The position numbers and the translations under genes are program-made. Shown here in pieces: positions 10,953-22,317 of a DNA stretch of 64,000 nt. The stretch comes from Ligustrum vulgare (lineage: Eukaryota > Streptophyta > Magnoliopsida > Lamiales > Oleaceae): the NCBI GenBank assembly GCA_963555705.1, contig OY743174.1:59046234-59110233 (forward strand), in the 5' to 3' direction. The notes under the pieces were generated by a model, which did no database searches, was not told where the DNA came from, and saw nothing but the letters and a program-made list of their open reading frames with translations. Each line of letters opens with the position of its first letter. Position 1 is the stretch's first letter.

Positions 10953-12554
10953 GTGAACGAGGTAAGTAGTTCCAATATCGAAGGTCAATTATATGAACTA
11001 ACCAATCTCGTTAAGCAGCTTGCTGTAGGGAACTCGAATCAGGTCAAAGCATGCGGAATCTGTTCAAACTTTGGACATCCAACGGATACATGTCCGGTGT
11101 TGCAAGAGGAGAATGGCGAACTGGTAAAGGTTGCAGAAGGGTTTCCATTTCAAAAACAGCAATACAACCCGTACTCCAATACCTATAACCCTGGCTGGAG
11201 GGATCACCCCAATCTAAGCTATGGGAATAACAAGCCCCCGAGTTTCCTATCCAACAAATCTCAAGGGCAATTTCAGCAGCAAGGAACCTTCCAACCACAG
11301 GGACAATATCAACAAAAACCTCAAAATTCAGGTATGTCTCTTGAAGATATGGTTAAGATGTTGGCAACTAACACGATGCAATTCCAACAGGATACCAAGT
11401 CAAGCATTCAAAACTTGGAAAATCAAATGAGTCAAATGGCCACTGCCATAAATAGATTGGAGGCACAATCTGGAGGGAAGCTACCATCACAGCCCGAGGT
11501 GAATCCCAAAAACGTGAGCGCTATAACTCTCTGGAGTGGAAAGGAAATTGAAGGTCCGCAATTGGAACCGGCTGCACCCGAAGTGGAGGAAGATGAAAAG
11601 GAGGGAGTCGGGAAGAGAAACGACACTTCGCAAAACCCTCAGGTAAAAACTGACTCCCATTTAAATGTTAAACTAACACCTCCACCTTTTCCTAGCAGGT
11701 TAGCGAAGACAAACAAAGAGAGTAAGGAAAATGACATGTTAGAAATGTTTAGGAAGGTTGAGATCAATATCCCGCTATTGGAGGCCATCAAGCAAGTCCC
11801 CCGGTATGCAAAATTTTTAAAAGATTTATGCACTAGCAAACGCAAACTGGTGGGAAATGAGATGGTAAGAATGGGTGAGTCTGTATCTGCACTTCTTCAA
11901 AGAAAATTACCTCCCAAGTGCAAGGATCCATGTATGTTTACCATACCTTGTCAAATAGGTAATAAGAAGATAAATCGTGCTTTAATAGACTTAGGTGCTT
12001 CTATCAATGTAATGCCTAGGTCCACCTATGCTTCATTAAAACTTTCCAAACTGATTGAAACTAATGTTATAATTCAACTAGCCGATCATTCTAATGCTTA
12101 TCCTGACGGGGTAGTTGAGGATATTCTAGTGCAAGTAGGCGGGTTAGTATTTCCTGCGGACTTTTATGTGTTAGATATGAATGATGATCATTCACCCAGC
12201 TCCACGCCTATTTTTCTAGGCAGACCATTTTTGAAAACATCTAAGACTAAGATAGATGTTAGCAGTGGCACACTTTCCATGGAATTTGATAATGAAATTG
12301 TTCAATTCAATATTTATGATTCCGTGAAATTTTTTGATGATGATCATGTTTATTCTGTTAATGTGAATGACTCTTTAGTACAGGAAGTTTTCGATATTGG
12401 TGGAAAGGACTGTCTAAAGTCACCAAAATCTGGTAAAATCTCATCCATCTCATTACCAGTTTCTGATGAAAAATCTCTACCCCCTACTTTGCAGGCACTA
12501 ATGAAGAGCATGAAGAGGAAATTGAGCTTTGGAAATCCACCTAATCCCAGTTGA
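10953..12554 (+). CDS. Gag C-terminal region plus retropepsin-like domain
   Basis: An open frame of 533 residues continuing the broken gag upstream. Around residue 32 is a CCHC zinc knuckle (CGICSNFGHPTDTC, spacing C-x2-C-x4-H-x4-C). A glutamine-rich linker and a predicted coiled coil follow (residues 130-170). Then comes NVSAITLWSGK, a motif typical of Athila/Tat Gag. Near residue 345 is the retropepsin-like ALIDLGASINVMP, where the usual D-T/S-G is D-L-G as in many plant elements of this type, and GRPFLKTSKTKID follows. There is no RT or integrase after it. It has no complete start of its own because the upstream part is frameshifted. Confidence 0.85.
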   Translation: MNEVSSSNIEGQLYELTNLVKQLAVGNSNQVKACGICSNFGHPTDTCPVLQEENGELVKVAEGFPFQKQQYNPYSNTYNPGWRDHPNLSYGNNKPPSFLSNKSQGQFQQQGTFQPQGQYQQKPQNSGMSLEDMVKMLATNTMQFQQDTKSSIQNLENQMSQMATAINRLEAQSGGKLPSQPEVNPKNVSAITLWSGKEIEGPQLEPAAPEVEEDEKEGVGKRNDTSQNPQVKTDSHLNVKLTPPPFPSRLAKTNKESKENDMLEMFRKVEINIPLLEAIKQVPRYAKFLKDLCTSKRKLVGNEMVRMGESVSALLQRKLPPKCKDPCMFTIPCQIGNKKINRALIDLGASINVMPRSTYASLKLSKLIETNVIIQLADHSNAYPDGVVEDILVQVGGLVFPADFYVLDMNDDHSPSSTPIFLGRPFLKTSKTKIDVSSGTLSMEFDNEIVQFNIYDSVKFFDDDHVYSVNVNDSLVQEVFDIGGKDCLKSPKSGKISSISLPVSDEKSLPPTLQALMKSMKRKLSFGNPPNPS

Positions 12555-14762
12555 AGGAGGAAACAACCTGTCGAGCCAACGACAGTAAACAAAGGCGCTG
12601 CTCGGGAGGCAACCCGAGAGGGGAGTTTCTTTACCTCCTCGACTCTTTATTTTCGTATTTGCATTTTTAGTTAATTTAATTTTATTTAGTCATTTCAAAA
12701 AAAAAAAATACAAAAATACAAAAATTTTCAGAGGCAATCTTACGGCCGTAAGACATAACTTTACGGCTGTAATGCAATTTTTTATCTTTTGTTCAGAACC
12801 CACCTTACGGCCGTAATACGCTACCTTACGGCCGTAAATCCGGATTTTCAAATTTTTAAAAGCACGTAGCCCTCGCACATAACTCCCTTTTATTGTTTTG
12901 TTTTACAATGAGGACATTGTTTTGTCTAAGTGTGGGGGGGAATTGAATTGATTGTGAGCTTAATGTCTTTATCTTCTTTCTGTAGTCCAAACATTAAATT
13001 CATGTTGAGTCAGTATCTCTTGTTCACTACTTTCGTTACCTATCTATGCTACTTAGGTCTTAAACCATACTTTGATAGGAAGCAACCCCACTTTTGGTTC
13101 ATTTTTTTGAAAAAAATCATTGCATAATTGGATATAAATTGAGCACATAGAGATGATCTCGTCCAAAACTGCACGAATAGGTTGAAAATGAAAAGTAAAA
13201 TTGTCAGATGTCTACAACCTAGTCAACCCAAATAGGAATAGACATATAACCCCTTCATGTGTAACCCTGAGCGTCCCAATTCCAACGGAAATTATTATAC
13301 TTTTGTGAGTAGTGATGGTTTGAATACTTTTAACCGTTATCCTCGACCAATGGATTTAGATTTGGAATGAAGATCAAGCAATGACCTATAACTCATAATT
13401 TGATGGGAGAAACACATGAAAACCATAATTTGTGAGCTTTTGAGCCTAAGAGCTGTTTTTAATACTTATGAGCTCGTGATTCTTTGATGTGTGTCCTGCA
13501 TGGTTGGGTTATGTTTGGATGTGCTTTCTTGTGCATACCGTTGTAGCTTCTTGATTCAAGTGCAAAATATAGTAGAGGCATTAGGTTAAACCAAATTTGA
13601 CCTGTTAAAATGGCCTACCTTGATACATGTGCCAATAGAAGCCCTTTTGAGCCTTAGCCTTTCCTTGAAATTTTGATGCCACGCTACAAGCCAAGAAATA
13701 CCCTTTCTTTCGCATTGTCTCTGTTTTGAACCCATAGAGAAGGGATTCGCAAGCTTTTGTTGATTAAGGATCGTGCTGTAGTCTAAGAAGTTGCAATGGT
13801 TATCTTGTGTTGGACGATGGTTGTGTAATGGACTGAATTCAAGGGAATGTAATTCTATCTCAAGCAAATTGGTGACTGCGTAATGATTTGAACAAAAGAG
13901 AAAAGGTTGCAGTCTGTACTCAGAAAAAAAAATTGAAAGAGAAAAAGCAATGAAAATGAAGTTTAGTCATGAAAATTAGTAGTTGAGGATGTCAAACACT
14001 CAACTTGTGAAAAAAAGAAGAAGAGATTCAAGTGTGAACAAAGTTGGGTAGCGGGAAATAATGAAGTTCATATTAAGGGGTGAACGAAGTAATGTCATTA
14101 TGAATTGACTTGGTTTGCGAAGTTCCTTCTCGACTCATCCTAAATATATCCTTTTATCCTACCTGACCCGAAGCCCCGTTACAACCAAATAAAGACCTTC
14201 GCTTTGCACTTGTGTTATTGTTGGCTCCGGTTATGACAGTTAGGCAATCTGTGGTACTGACTTATCCATGCAGAGAGCTGAGCGAAAATTCTAACCCTTA
14301 TACACTTTGTGCGAAGAGAGAAATATCTTGTGAGGGTGTTAAACCCATTACATATGCTTATGAGTGGTTTGAATTGCTTGGTCTAGGGTTGGTGCTATGA
14401 ATGTGGTCGGGGGTACTGTGTTGACTGAATTCACATCATGAACAACTCGATTTACGAAACTGATTTCCACTGGAGTTGGGCGAAATTATTCTCCTCGCAG
14501 TCACTCATAAATGGTTGGGATGTGAGCAAACACGAGAGGTGCAAGGAAATAAACCATATCGAGCCATGATTGGGATGAGAAATAAAGGGTGTTGTATCTT
14601 TAGCACACACGAACACAATCCGATCATGCAATGGAACATTTTTGTTAAAGAAAAGTGGGTTGCAACCTCAAATCTCTAAATTGTAATCTATTGTTTGAAT
14701 CTTATTCTTTTCTTTGCAAATCTTTGTTCGAGGACGAACAATGGTTCAAGTGTGGGGGGATT
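12555..14762 (+). other. Non-coding tail of the Athila-like element
   Basis: The region between the protease and the 3' LTR lacks RT, RNase H and integrase and has no long frame. It contains GGGAGGCAACCCGAGAGG (12606-12623), as often seen after pol in Athila/Tat elements, four TTACGGCCGTAA-type palindromes (12739-12839), a G-run GTGTGGGGGGGAA near 12930 that looks like a second polypurine tract, and the terminal tract GTGTGGGGGGA at 14750-14760 just before the LTR. Confidence 0.7.
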
Positions 14763-16210
14763 TGATAAGTGTTATATTAACGTTTATTTTATACACTTAT
14801 ATCCTTGAATACGCCATAATGTGATTCTATCTAAGTATTATTAATGCATTTTATGTTTTATATTGTATAGGATCATAAAAGAAGAAAAAAGGACCAAAAT
14901 GCACTCAAAACTGAAATTTGGGGACTTAGGTGCAAATACGCTTACGGCCGTAAGGGAATAAAGTCACAGCCGTAAAAGTATGATGAACTAAGAAGAAAAT
15001 AAGCAGAAACACGTTTACGGACGTAAAGGAGGATTTACGGCCGTAACCTTCAAAAAGAGAAAAATAAGCAGAAACATCTTTACGGCCGTAAATTCAATTT
15101 GCGAGAAATATGCAGAAACTCATTTACGACCGTAAATGAAATGTCACGGCCGTAAGTCTCCAGTCAAAATTTCCATATTTTAATTCTTTTCATAATTTTG
15201 GGATTTCTTGATCCCAAAGCTAGGGCACGAAATTGAGGCTATAAAAAGGGAATTTCATGACAAGAAAAAGAGACTTTATTATTTTTGAAAGAGGTTACAC
15301 ATTGAGGAAAATTGAGAGCAAAATATAGAGTATTCTTGAGAGATTTTTTTAGCACAAGAGCATCAAAAGCAAGGGGAATTCATGAAGTAATTTGAAGAAT
15401 CTACCACAATCATGCTAGGCTAAATTCCATATCTTGTTCAAAGGGGAAGTTGTGTTAAATCAATTATGTTATTTTCTTTTCCAACAAATTAGTAGCGTGA
15501 ATTTATTCCTTTATGTCAATTGTTGGATTATTATGTTTTGAATGTTCATTGAGTTTATTTGATTAATAGTTTAATTTGGCCAATTGGATTATTGATCTTT
15601 GGATTCATGAATACGCTATGTTTAGATTCTTGATCCGTAATTGTCATTGAATCTTTACTTTAGTAGCAAATAAATCTCGTGCAGGTTTAGTAATAATTCA
15701 ACTTGGATTGATTAATTCGAGCTTGTGTAATTAACGATCCAATTCAATCTATTCTTCTAAATTTTCATACTAGTCGTGCATTAAATCCTAAGAGCTTGTT
15801 TAGGATTGTCCGTTGCTAGAATTGGTTCGAAGAGCTTGTTTTGAATCAATACACATAAGGAAGAATTTAGATAATCAGAGCTTGTTGATTATTTATGATT
15901 GATAATTGAACTAGGGATAGAAACACGTTACAAGGAAAGGTATAACATTAATTGAGGGCACAACCGAACCCGAGAACAAGATTTCTTCTCATATTATTTT
16001 TCTAGTCATATTTAATTGTTTATTTTTATGCATATTTTCTATTTAAGCAATTTCAAACAACAAACCCCCCATTCCATTCTAATTGATCGAACAACTAAAA
16101 TTAGTTTCCGTTCCTCGTGGGATCGACACTTACTCTCGCTACTACATTATTAATTAATATTTGACGAGTAAGGAATTATTTATTATTTTGGTGCATTGCG
16201 ACACGCATCA
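14763..16210 (+). repeat. 3' LTR of the 8551-16210 element
   Basis: A 1448-bp LTR from TGATAAGTG to CACGCATCA, preceded by a G-rich polypurine tract and followed by the duplication AATCA. It is the near-identical partner of 8551-10028. Many differences are C/T or G/A, as expected from decay of methylated cytosines. Confidence 0.95.
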
Positions 16211-16215
16211 AATCA

Positions 16216-17745
16216 CAAAAATTCTGAAAATATTTTTGTATTTAAAAATATTTTTTTATATTTTTGAGGTAAAATGTATGATTGAAAAATGAAGATAAAA
16301 TGTCTACGGTTAAAAAATGATTTGGGTAATTGTGTTGTTTAAAAATATTTTTTTTTTAGATTTGTCAAACAGAGGCTAAAAAATTTTACAACACACATTT
16401 ATAATTATTGTGCTAAATTTTTTATTGAAAACTAAAAAAAAAATGTTAAATATAAGAGTCTAATGCAGAAAATTGTGTAACTTTTCATTTTCAATGAAGT
16501 TAACAATAATGCATAAAAATTATTGAAATATAAGATCGTTTATTATTTAAATATATAAATTGGCATTTACTATCTAAATAATTTTTTAATAATTTGGATT
16601 GATTATGTTGTTTTTTAAATTTTAATAATTATGAATAAATTTTATATATAATGTCCATGTTTGATGATTTTTAAAAAGTTTATTTGAACAAATAGTGTTT
16701 TGAATAGTTGTTTTTATGAGAATGTATGATTAAAAATAGGAAATCTTTATGGATTTATGTGTAATATTATTTGAGTACATTTTCTATATAATATTACATC
16801 AAACATAATATATCATAATGAGACCCATTATTTCAAAATAATGGGGTTTGTAACAGCAAAATTTTGGAGAATATGTAATTAAATACCAGAGAATTTTTTT
16901 GAGTTTATATGTAGATTATTTTAGTAATAGAACGTGTAGTTAAAACTGAGTTTGAATTCGATCAATATTTATAGTATGAGTATTAAAATTATAATTTATC
17001 TTTGAGATATTTTATTTATTTGTTGTTCTTAATATGATAAATAAAATATACTATTTTTGTGGGAAATTATATTTATTCCAGTAATAGTTGAAATAAATAT
17101 ATTTTATATAAAAGTGTTACGTTAGAATTGAAAGAATTAGATTAATATATTTTGGAAATAAATAAATAAAATTATTGAAGTTTTACTTCCTAATATGTTA
17201 ATTAAATGAGTATATTTTTCAATATGAATATTACAAGAATTATTAATTTGTTGATATCAACTTTTTGTTATTAATATTATTATTAAATAAAATGAAAAAA
17301 AAATTCTGTTTATACACGATAAAATGGAGTAACAGAATAGATCTTTAGTCTTTTTTTTTTTCTTTTAGAAAAGAAAAATGATATTTTAAAATAGTTTAAC
17401 ATATTATGCTTATATTTGATGTTGATTTTATAGTTATTAGAATTATTATTTAATGGAGTATTTTATTTGTTTGTTGTTCTTATTTTAATATTATAAATAA
17501 TATTTAAAGGACTAATTTGAAAAGTGTTATTAAGGAAATGTATTGTTGAAAAGTAGTGATTCGGATTGTTTTTTTGAATAAAGATTGAAAAGTTGAGACA
17601 AAAATTACTAATACAATATTTGAAATAATGGGCCTCAAATATAGGCTAAATTTTTGGAAAATGTGTGAATTAATAGTAGATAATCTTTTGTTTATATCTA
17701 ATATCGTGCATCGCACGGGTGATAGATCTATTTCGTTAATCAAGA
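16216..17745. other. AT-rich intergenic DNA
   Basis: Very AT-rich. A copy of the dispersed GGTAAAATGT..GGTTAAAAAATG repeat lies near 16268-16350. A short stem-loop CGTGCATCGCACG lies at 17706-17718, similar to one near 19349. No gene is visible. Confidence 0.4.
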
Positions 17746-18390
17746 ATGATAGCAAAATATACCTACACGCTTCTCTCTCTAATCTTCTTAATTCTCCTTT
17801 ACAAGTTTTTGTCAAATGCAAGGTAAAGCCACCAGAATCTGCCCCTAGGTCCACTATCAGCACCATCGGCCACATCCACTTGCTGAAACCGCCACTCCAT
17901 AGAATTCTACATCAGTTTTCACGAAAACATGGACTCATACTTACCTCTGCTTTGGTTCCCGCTTTGTGGTTGTCGTTTTCTCGTCATCTTTGATCAAAGA
18001 ATGTTTCACCAAGAACGACCTCATTTTGGCCAATCGTCGTCGTACCGCCATTATCAAGTATTTTTGCTACAATAACACAACCATTATCTTTGCCCCCAAT
18101 GGTGAACAATGGCAGAACCTTTGCTGCCTGTGCGATGTGAAAATATTTTTCCCCGCCGACTCCAACACATTTCTTCCCATTAGGCCAGACAAGATCAATC
18201 ATTTATTGTGAAATCTTTCAAAAAAAATTAGGCGGAGTTCGCCGAGGTGAATTTGGAAACAGAAATTAAGGAGATAACCTTTAATAACATAATGAGAATG
18301 CTCACTGGAAAACGGTATCACGACGAGGATGCAGAGAAGGATGAAGAGGAAAAGTTGTTCTGTGAGCTTATAAACAATGCTTTGCGTTAG
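17746..18390 (+). pseudogene. Cytochrome P450 pseudogene (CYP81-like, N-terminal half)
   Basis: Three reading frames joined by frameshifts together resemble the N-terminal part of a CYP81-type microsomal P450. The ATG at 17746 opens a hydrophobic membrane anchor. A second frame continues with IGHIHLLKPPLHRILHQFSR, the post-anchor region. A third, from about 17966, has ECFTKNDLILANRRR and GEQWQNL, matching the usual ECFTKND..ANRP and G-x-HWRNLR blocks. A last frame has [20 protein letters not shown] and ends at TAG 18388. There is no I-helix, EXXR or haem-binding cysteine region, so it is a truncated relic with at least three frame breaks. Confidence 0.85.
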
Positions 18391-18529
18391 AGAATAAAAA
18401 TGGATATGAACAAGATGGATGGGTTTAGGTTTAGTAAATTAATACCTGATTTAATAAAATAGTTTATAATTACCTTATTTTAATAATTTTAAATTTAAAG
18501 GTATGATTGAGCCTAATTATCTTTTTTTT

Positions 18530-18612
18530 TTTTAAATAAAAGTCAGAATTTTGGGCCATAAATTGGGGCCCAAGGCACCGGCCTGCTGAGCCTTCCCTCA
18601 GGTCCGGCTCTG
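18530..18612. mobile_element. Possible hAT-type terminus
   Basis: The stretch contains GGGGCCCAAGGCACCGGCC and ends AGGTCCGGCTCTG at 18612. On the minus strand this reads CAGAGCCGGACCTG, resembling CAGRGCCGG-type hAT ends. A related end lies at 2213-2232. The matching opposite end was not found, so this may be a fragment. Confidence 0.35.
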
Positions 18613-19407
18613 TGAACGCGTAGTTTACAATTGTATAGACTCAAAAATATTACATCAAGGTGAGGAACAACGTGTTTCTTCGGGTGAGTAGTTCTTATAA
18701 CATGTTTATTATACAAAATTGGACAGTATTATCCACATACTTGATTGTACAATAATCACAGGTACCAAATATTGTGACAAAGAGTGGTTAGATTTTAGAG
18801 GGCAGATTTTGTTACAATTAATGAAGATCAGAAGATGGCTCTGTTTTATATAGAACAAAACTAGTTCTAATGGTGTACTCTCTAGATAGGATAATGAAGT
18901 TTTTTAGCCTTTTGGGGGCATAAATGGTGTACTCTCTAGGTAGGATAATGAAGTTTTTTTTACGTTGTCTTCGAAAGTTGGGTTCCTTGAGAAGAGAGAA
19001 AAGAACATGTGGTCATCCTTTTCAGCCAATAAAGAAACGTTTTTCATTGTAAAAAAAATGTATAACCGACACATTGAGTTAAAGAAGTAAATCGCAGGTT
19101 ATGCCTTCCAGAGTCAGGGTGGAGGTGTAATAAGTCATAACTTTCGCTTACCACAGGGCACAAATCCATTATTTTCGGATTCGAACCTTGCATCCGACTG
19201 CGCTGAGCACTTTTTCATCACTCCCCTTTACCACTGGAAGATGTTCCCTGAGGGCAAAACGTTTTTCTTTGTATGTGTATGAGAGAGAGAGAGAGAGAGG
19301 ATGATTAGAATTCAGCTCCTATTTAATTTTAACTAGTTGTACACTCGTGCGTTGCACGGACATATTTCTTTTTCAACTAGATTATACATAAACAAATGAA
19401 GATCGAA

Positions 19408-19438
<31 letters not shown>

Positions 19439-19854
19439 TAATGTTGCATGCACTAATTAAAAACAAATTCATTATTACGTTGATAATATTACAAATACTG
19501 AATAACTTCGTTATACACAATATTTGTTGTTTCATTTGTTGGCTTCCCGTCTCAATCATATTAAAAGTTTCATCGAAAATGGACCAATGCTAATCATTAA
19601 AAGCTTGAGCATCATGTCCTAGAAGATAAAATTTTGTCTATAAATAATGTTGAGGACAATGTCAAACGAAAAAGTATTTATCCCAATAACGTCATTGACT
19701 CCATACGATGTTAGGTTGTCATTCAAGTTTTAGTTAAGACAATTTCCACTAGTAGTGTCGAATACTATTACTATCAACAAAAGTTAAGGTCAATCGTTGT
19801 CGAATGTAGGACACTTTCTGAAGAAACCAGCGTTCAGTCATGGACGTATATATA
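18613..19854. other. Intergenic DNA with SINE-like B box and microsatellites
   Basis: On the minus strand GGTTCGAATCC (19177-19187) matches an RNA polymerase III B box, but no convincing A box sits at the expected distance, so it is only a possible SINE relic. A GA run lies near 19281. ACTCGTGCGTTGCACGGA near 19344 is a short stem-loop. An AT dinucleotide run occupies 19408-19434. No gene recognised. Confidence 0.4.
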
Positions 19855-20681
19855 GAAAATATTTTCCTTCAAAAAGTTGAAAAATTCATTTTCCGTGAAA
19901 AAAGGGAAAATGAGACACTGTTAATTAAAGTTGGAAAATATCTTTCAATGAAAATTTTAGGAAAATTTTAGTAATCAAGCATGGCGAAGTTGGAAAATGT
20001 TCAAAAATTTACCATCTTCCTTGAAAAATGTGCAAAATACATGTTAAATTGAGGCTTTGTTCGGCGGCAAGGCCAATTTAGAATCTTGGTTTATTTGACT
20101 TTTTTTTTTAAAAAAGTAAGATGCGTGGTTAAAAATTGGACAAAAAATGTGTATGGTTAAAAATGATTTGAGAAATTATGTAAATTATAATTTGTTATTA
20201 TTACAAAAAAATTGGAAAAAATGCAGTTTGCGTTTAATTGCACTGGAGATTATTGAAAATTGTGCAAAATACGTATTTTCCTTCCAAAAGTTGAAGAATT
20301 CACTTGCCGTGAAAAGAGGGAAAATGAGACACTGTTCATTAAAGTTGAAAAATATTTTCTAAGGAAAATTTTTGCAATCAAATATGGCAAAATTGGAAAA
20401 TGTTAAAAAATTTGTCATATGCCTTGAAAAAGTGCAAAATAAGTGTTAAATTAAGGCTTTATTCGGCAGCCGAACCAATTTATAATCTTGGTTTATTTGA
20501 CTTTTTTTATTTTTTTAAGGTAAGATGCGAGGTTAAAAAATTGGATAGAGAAAATGTGTGTGGTTAAAAGTGGTTTGAGAAATTATGTAAATTATAGTTT
20601 GTAATCATTACAAAAAAAATGAAAAAAAAAAATGTAGTTGAAAAAAAAAGTTGTCCGCGTTTAATTACATTAAAGACTATT
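19855..20681. repeat. ~430-bp satellite array, left part
   Basis: Landmark CTTCCAAAAGTTGAAGAATTC recurs in direct orientation at about 19859 and 20277 and, beyond the inserted element, at 26026, 26435, 26663, 27098 and 27530. Spacing is 409-438 bp apart from one truncated 228-bp unit. Each unit also holds GGCTTTGTTCGG, TTGGTTTATTTGAC and GGTTAAAAGTGGTTTGAG. A retrotransposon inserted at 20682 splits the array. Confidence 0.8.
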
Positions 20682-21435
20682 TGATGAGAATCGGGAAAGT
20701 CAAACCTCGATGCACGTGCCCGTGGGACCCATGACGAGATCTGAAGTTGAAGATGTTCAAAATTCGAGGCTAAACAACGTGAATAAATCAAGAAAAGAAG
20801 TCAAGAATCAAGTGGGAGACAAAATTGGAGTTTCAGCCACTTTCGGTCGACCGAACTTTCTTCCGGTCGACCGATCTTCTGCAGAGGAATTTTGTTCCAG
20901 CCTCAGTCACTTTCGGATGAGTGGCGGTCGACCGAAAGTCCAGTTTCGGTCGACCCAGTGATCGACCGAAATAATTTCGGTCGACCAGTCGGTCGACCGA
21001 AACACTCCGGTTTTCAAAAAACGGGATTTTTCTTGTAAATACCGAAATGACACATTTTACCCATTTTGTACCTTTTATACACATTTCTTGTTCATTTGTA
21101 AAAAAAACTTGGATGTTAAGAAAATTGCTCTTGAGAGCTAGGTCTTGAAGACCCCCTTCTTGAGGTAAGGTTAAACCTCTTTGATCTTGTATCTCTTAGG
21201 AAATTAATCAACTTTATCTTGAGTATTATTATTCTTGTGTTGTTGTTTATTTCCGCCACCTTGGAATTTGTTTTAATCTCTCCATTGGGCTAGGGTTTGT
21301 TAATCCTTGAATTTTGGGTTAGATTTAAAGTTGGGTTAAGGTGTTTATCGCTTTATTTACCACTTTAGCTTTCTTGGGTTTTGTATTAAATTATTGTGGA
21401 AATTTTCGGTCAACACACCGAAGGGGTTCGCATCA
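20682..21435 (+). repeat. 5' LTR with TTTCGGTCGACCGAAA palindrome array
   Basis: Between 20841 and 21002 there are about seven full or partial copies of the palindrome TTTCGGTCGACCGAAA. A TATA-like CTTTTATACAC follows near 21072. The LTR also encodes, from ATG 20710, a short frame with VPVGPMTRSEVE, which resembles the GPMTR motif at the C-terminus of Ty3/gypsy polyproteins, so the LTR has absorbed the end of pol. Confidence 0.9.
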
Positions 21436-22317
21436 TTTAGTATCAGAGCTTGGCTCTAATTTGGTAAACCTATCTTTCCATTATTGTTGTTGTTATTAAA
21501 AAAAAAACAATTCCGAAAATTGAGAAGAAAAAATTGTGGAAATTTGTTGTTCTTGATCATTTGTTGAACTCCACATATTGGGCATTTTGATTGTTGAACT
21601 TATTGGGGAATTCCATTAGTCATACACTTGCATTTCTATGTGTTCAAAAGTGTGCCACCAAGTGTTTGATAAATTGTTCCAAAGAAAAATACTCCATTAG
21701 TGCTTTGTTGTTCAATGCCCATACATTGCTAATTACTTGGGACTATCCAATTCCCATCATTGAGATTGTGTTATCAACATTTTTTTCCATATATCACTTG
21801 CTTCATCCATTGGGTAATTGTTGATCATTCATTCTTACCACAATTGTATTGTTGGGGGTTTCCATATATATCCACATAATACACATTCAAGGCCACTTCA
21901 ATATTGAGTACAAAGTGTTTGCTAAATTGCTTCATTGAAATTTACACTCTTGTGTTTATTTGCTCTACATATATGCCTTGTCTAATACTTGTGGTTATTC
22001 AATTCCATTGTTGAAATTGTGATCCTAGCATCTTATCCCACATAAATATTGTTCCTTTTGAGTATAGCAAGCACATAAATTCTACTTGCTATTTGTGTCT
22101 ACTTGTTCTAAATTCCTTCTTCCTTATTGGTGATTTCTTTAACTCTACAAGAATTATACTTTGTGGTTTAGTTGATTACCTTCCTTGGAGAACTTGAGAA
22201 AGGAGATTTTGAGTGGAAAAAGGCAAGAGTGGTGAGCTCATTAGAGGGTAAAAGCCTAAATTGAGTGAAATACGAGTGAAAATTATTCTTGTGAGAACAC
22301 TTTCACACTTGCACACC

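Larger units (their letters stand above)
8551..16210 (+). mobile_element. Non-autonomous Ty3/gypsy LTR retrotransposon, Athila/Tat-like
   Basis: A complete 7.66-kb insertion: 5' LTR, tRNA-Asp-type primer-binding site, gag plus protease reading frames, a long non-coding tail, a polypurine tract and a 3' LTR. It is flanked by the perfect five-base duplication AATCA (8546-8550 and 16211-16215). No reverse transcriptase, RNase H or integrase is present, so it would need enzymes supplied in trans. The tRNA-Asp primer site, the gag type and the GGGAGGCAACCCGA motif after gag point to the Athila/Tat branch. By eye the LTRs differ by about two dozen substitutions plus two deletions, so it is fairly young. 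Confidence 0.92.

Noticed and set aside
19177..19187. tRNA gene suggested by GGTTCGAATCC on the minus strand
   Set aside because: No cloverleaf, anticodon arm or correctly spaced A box. At most a SINE relic.
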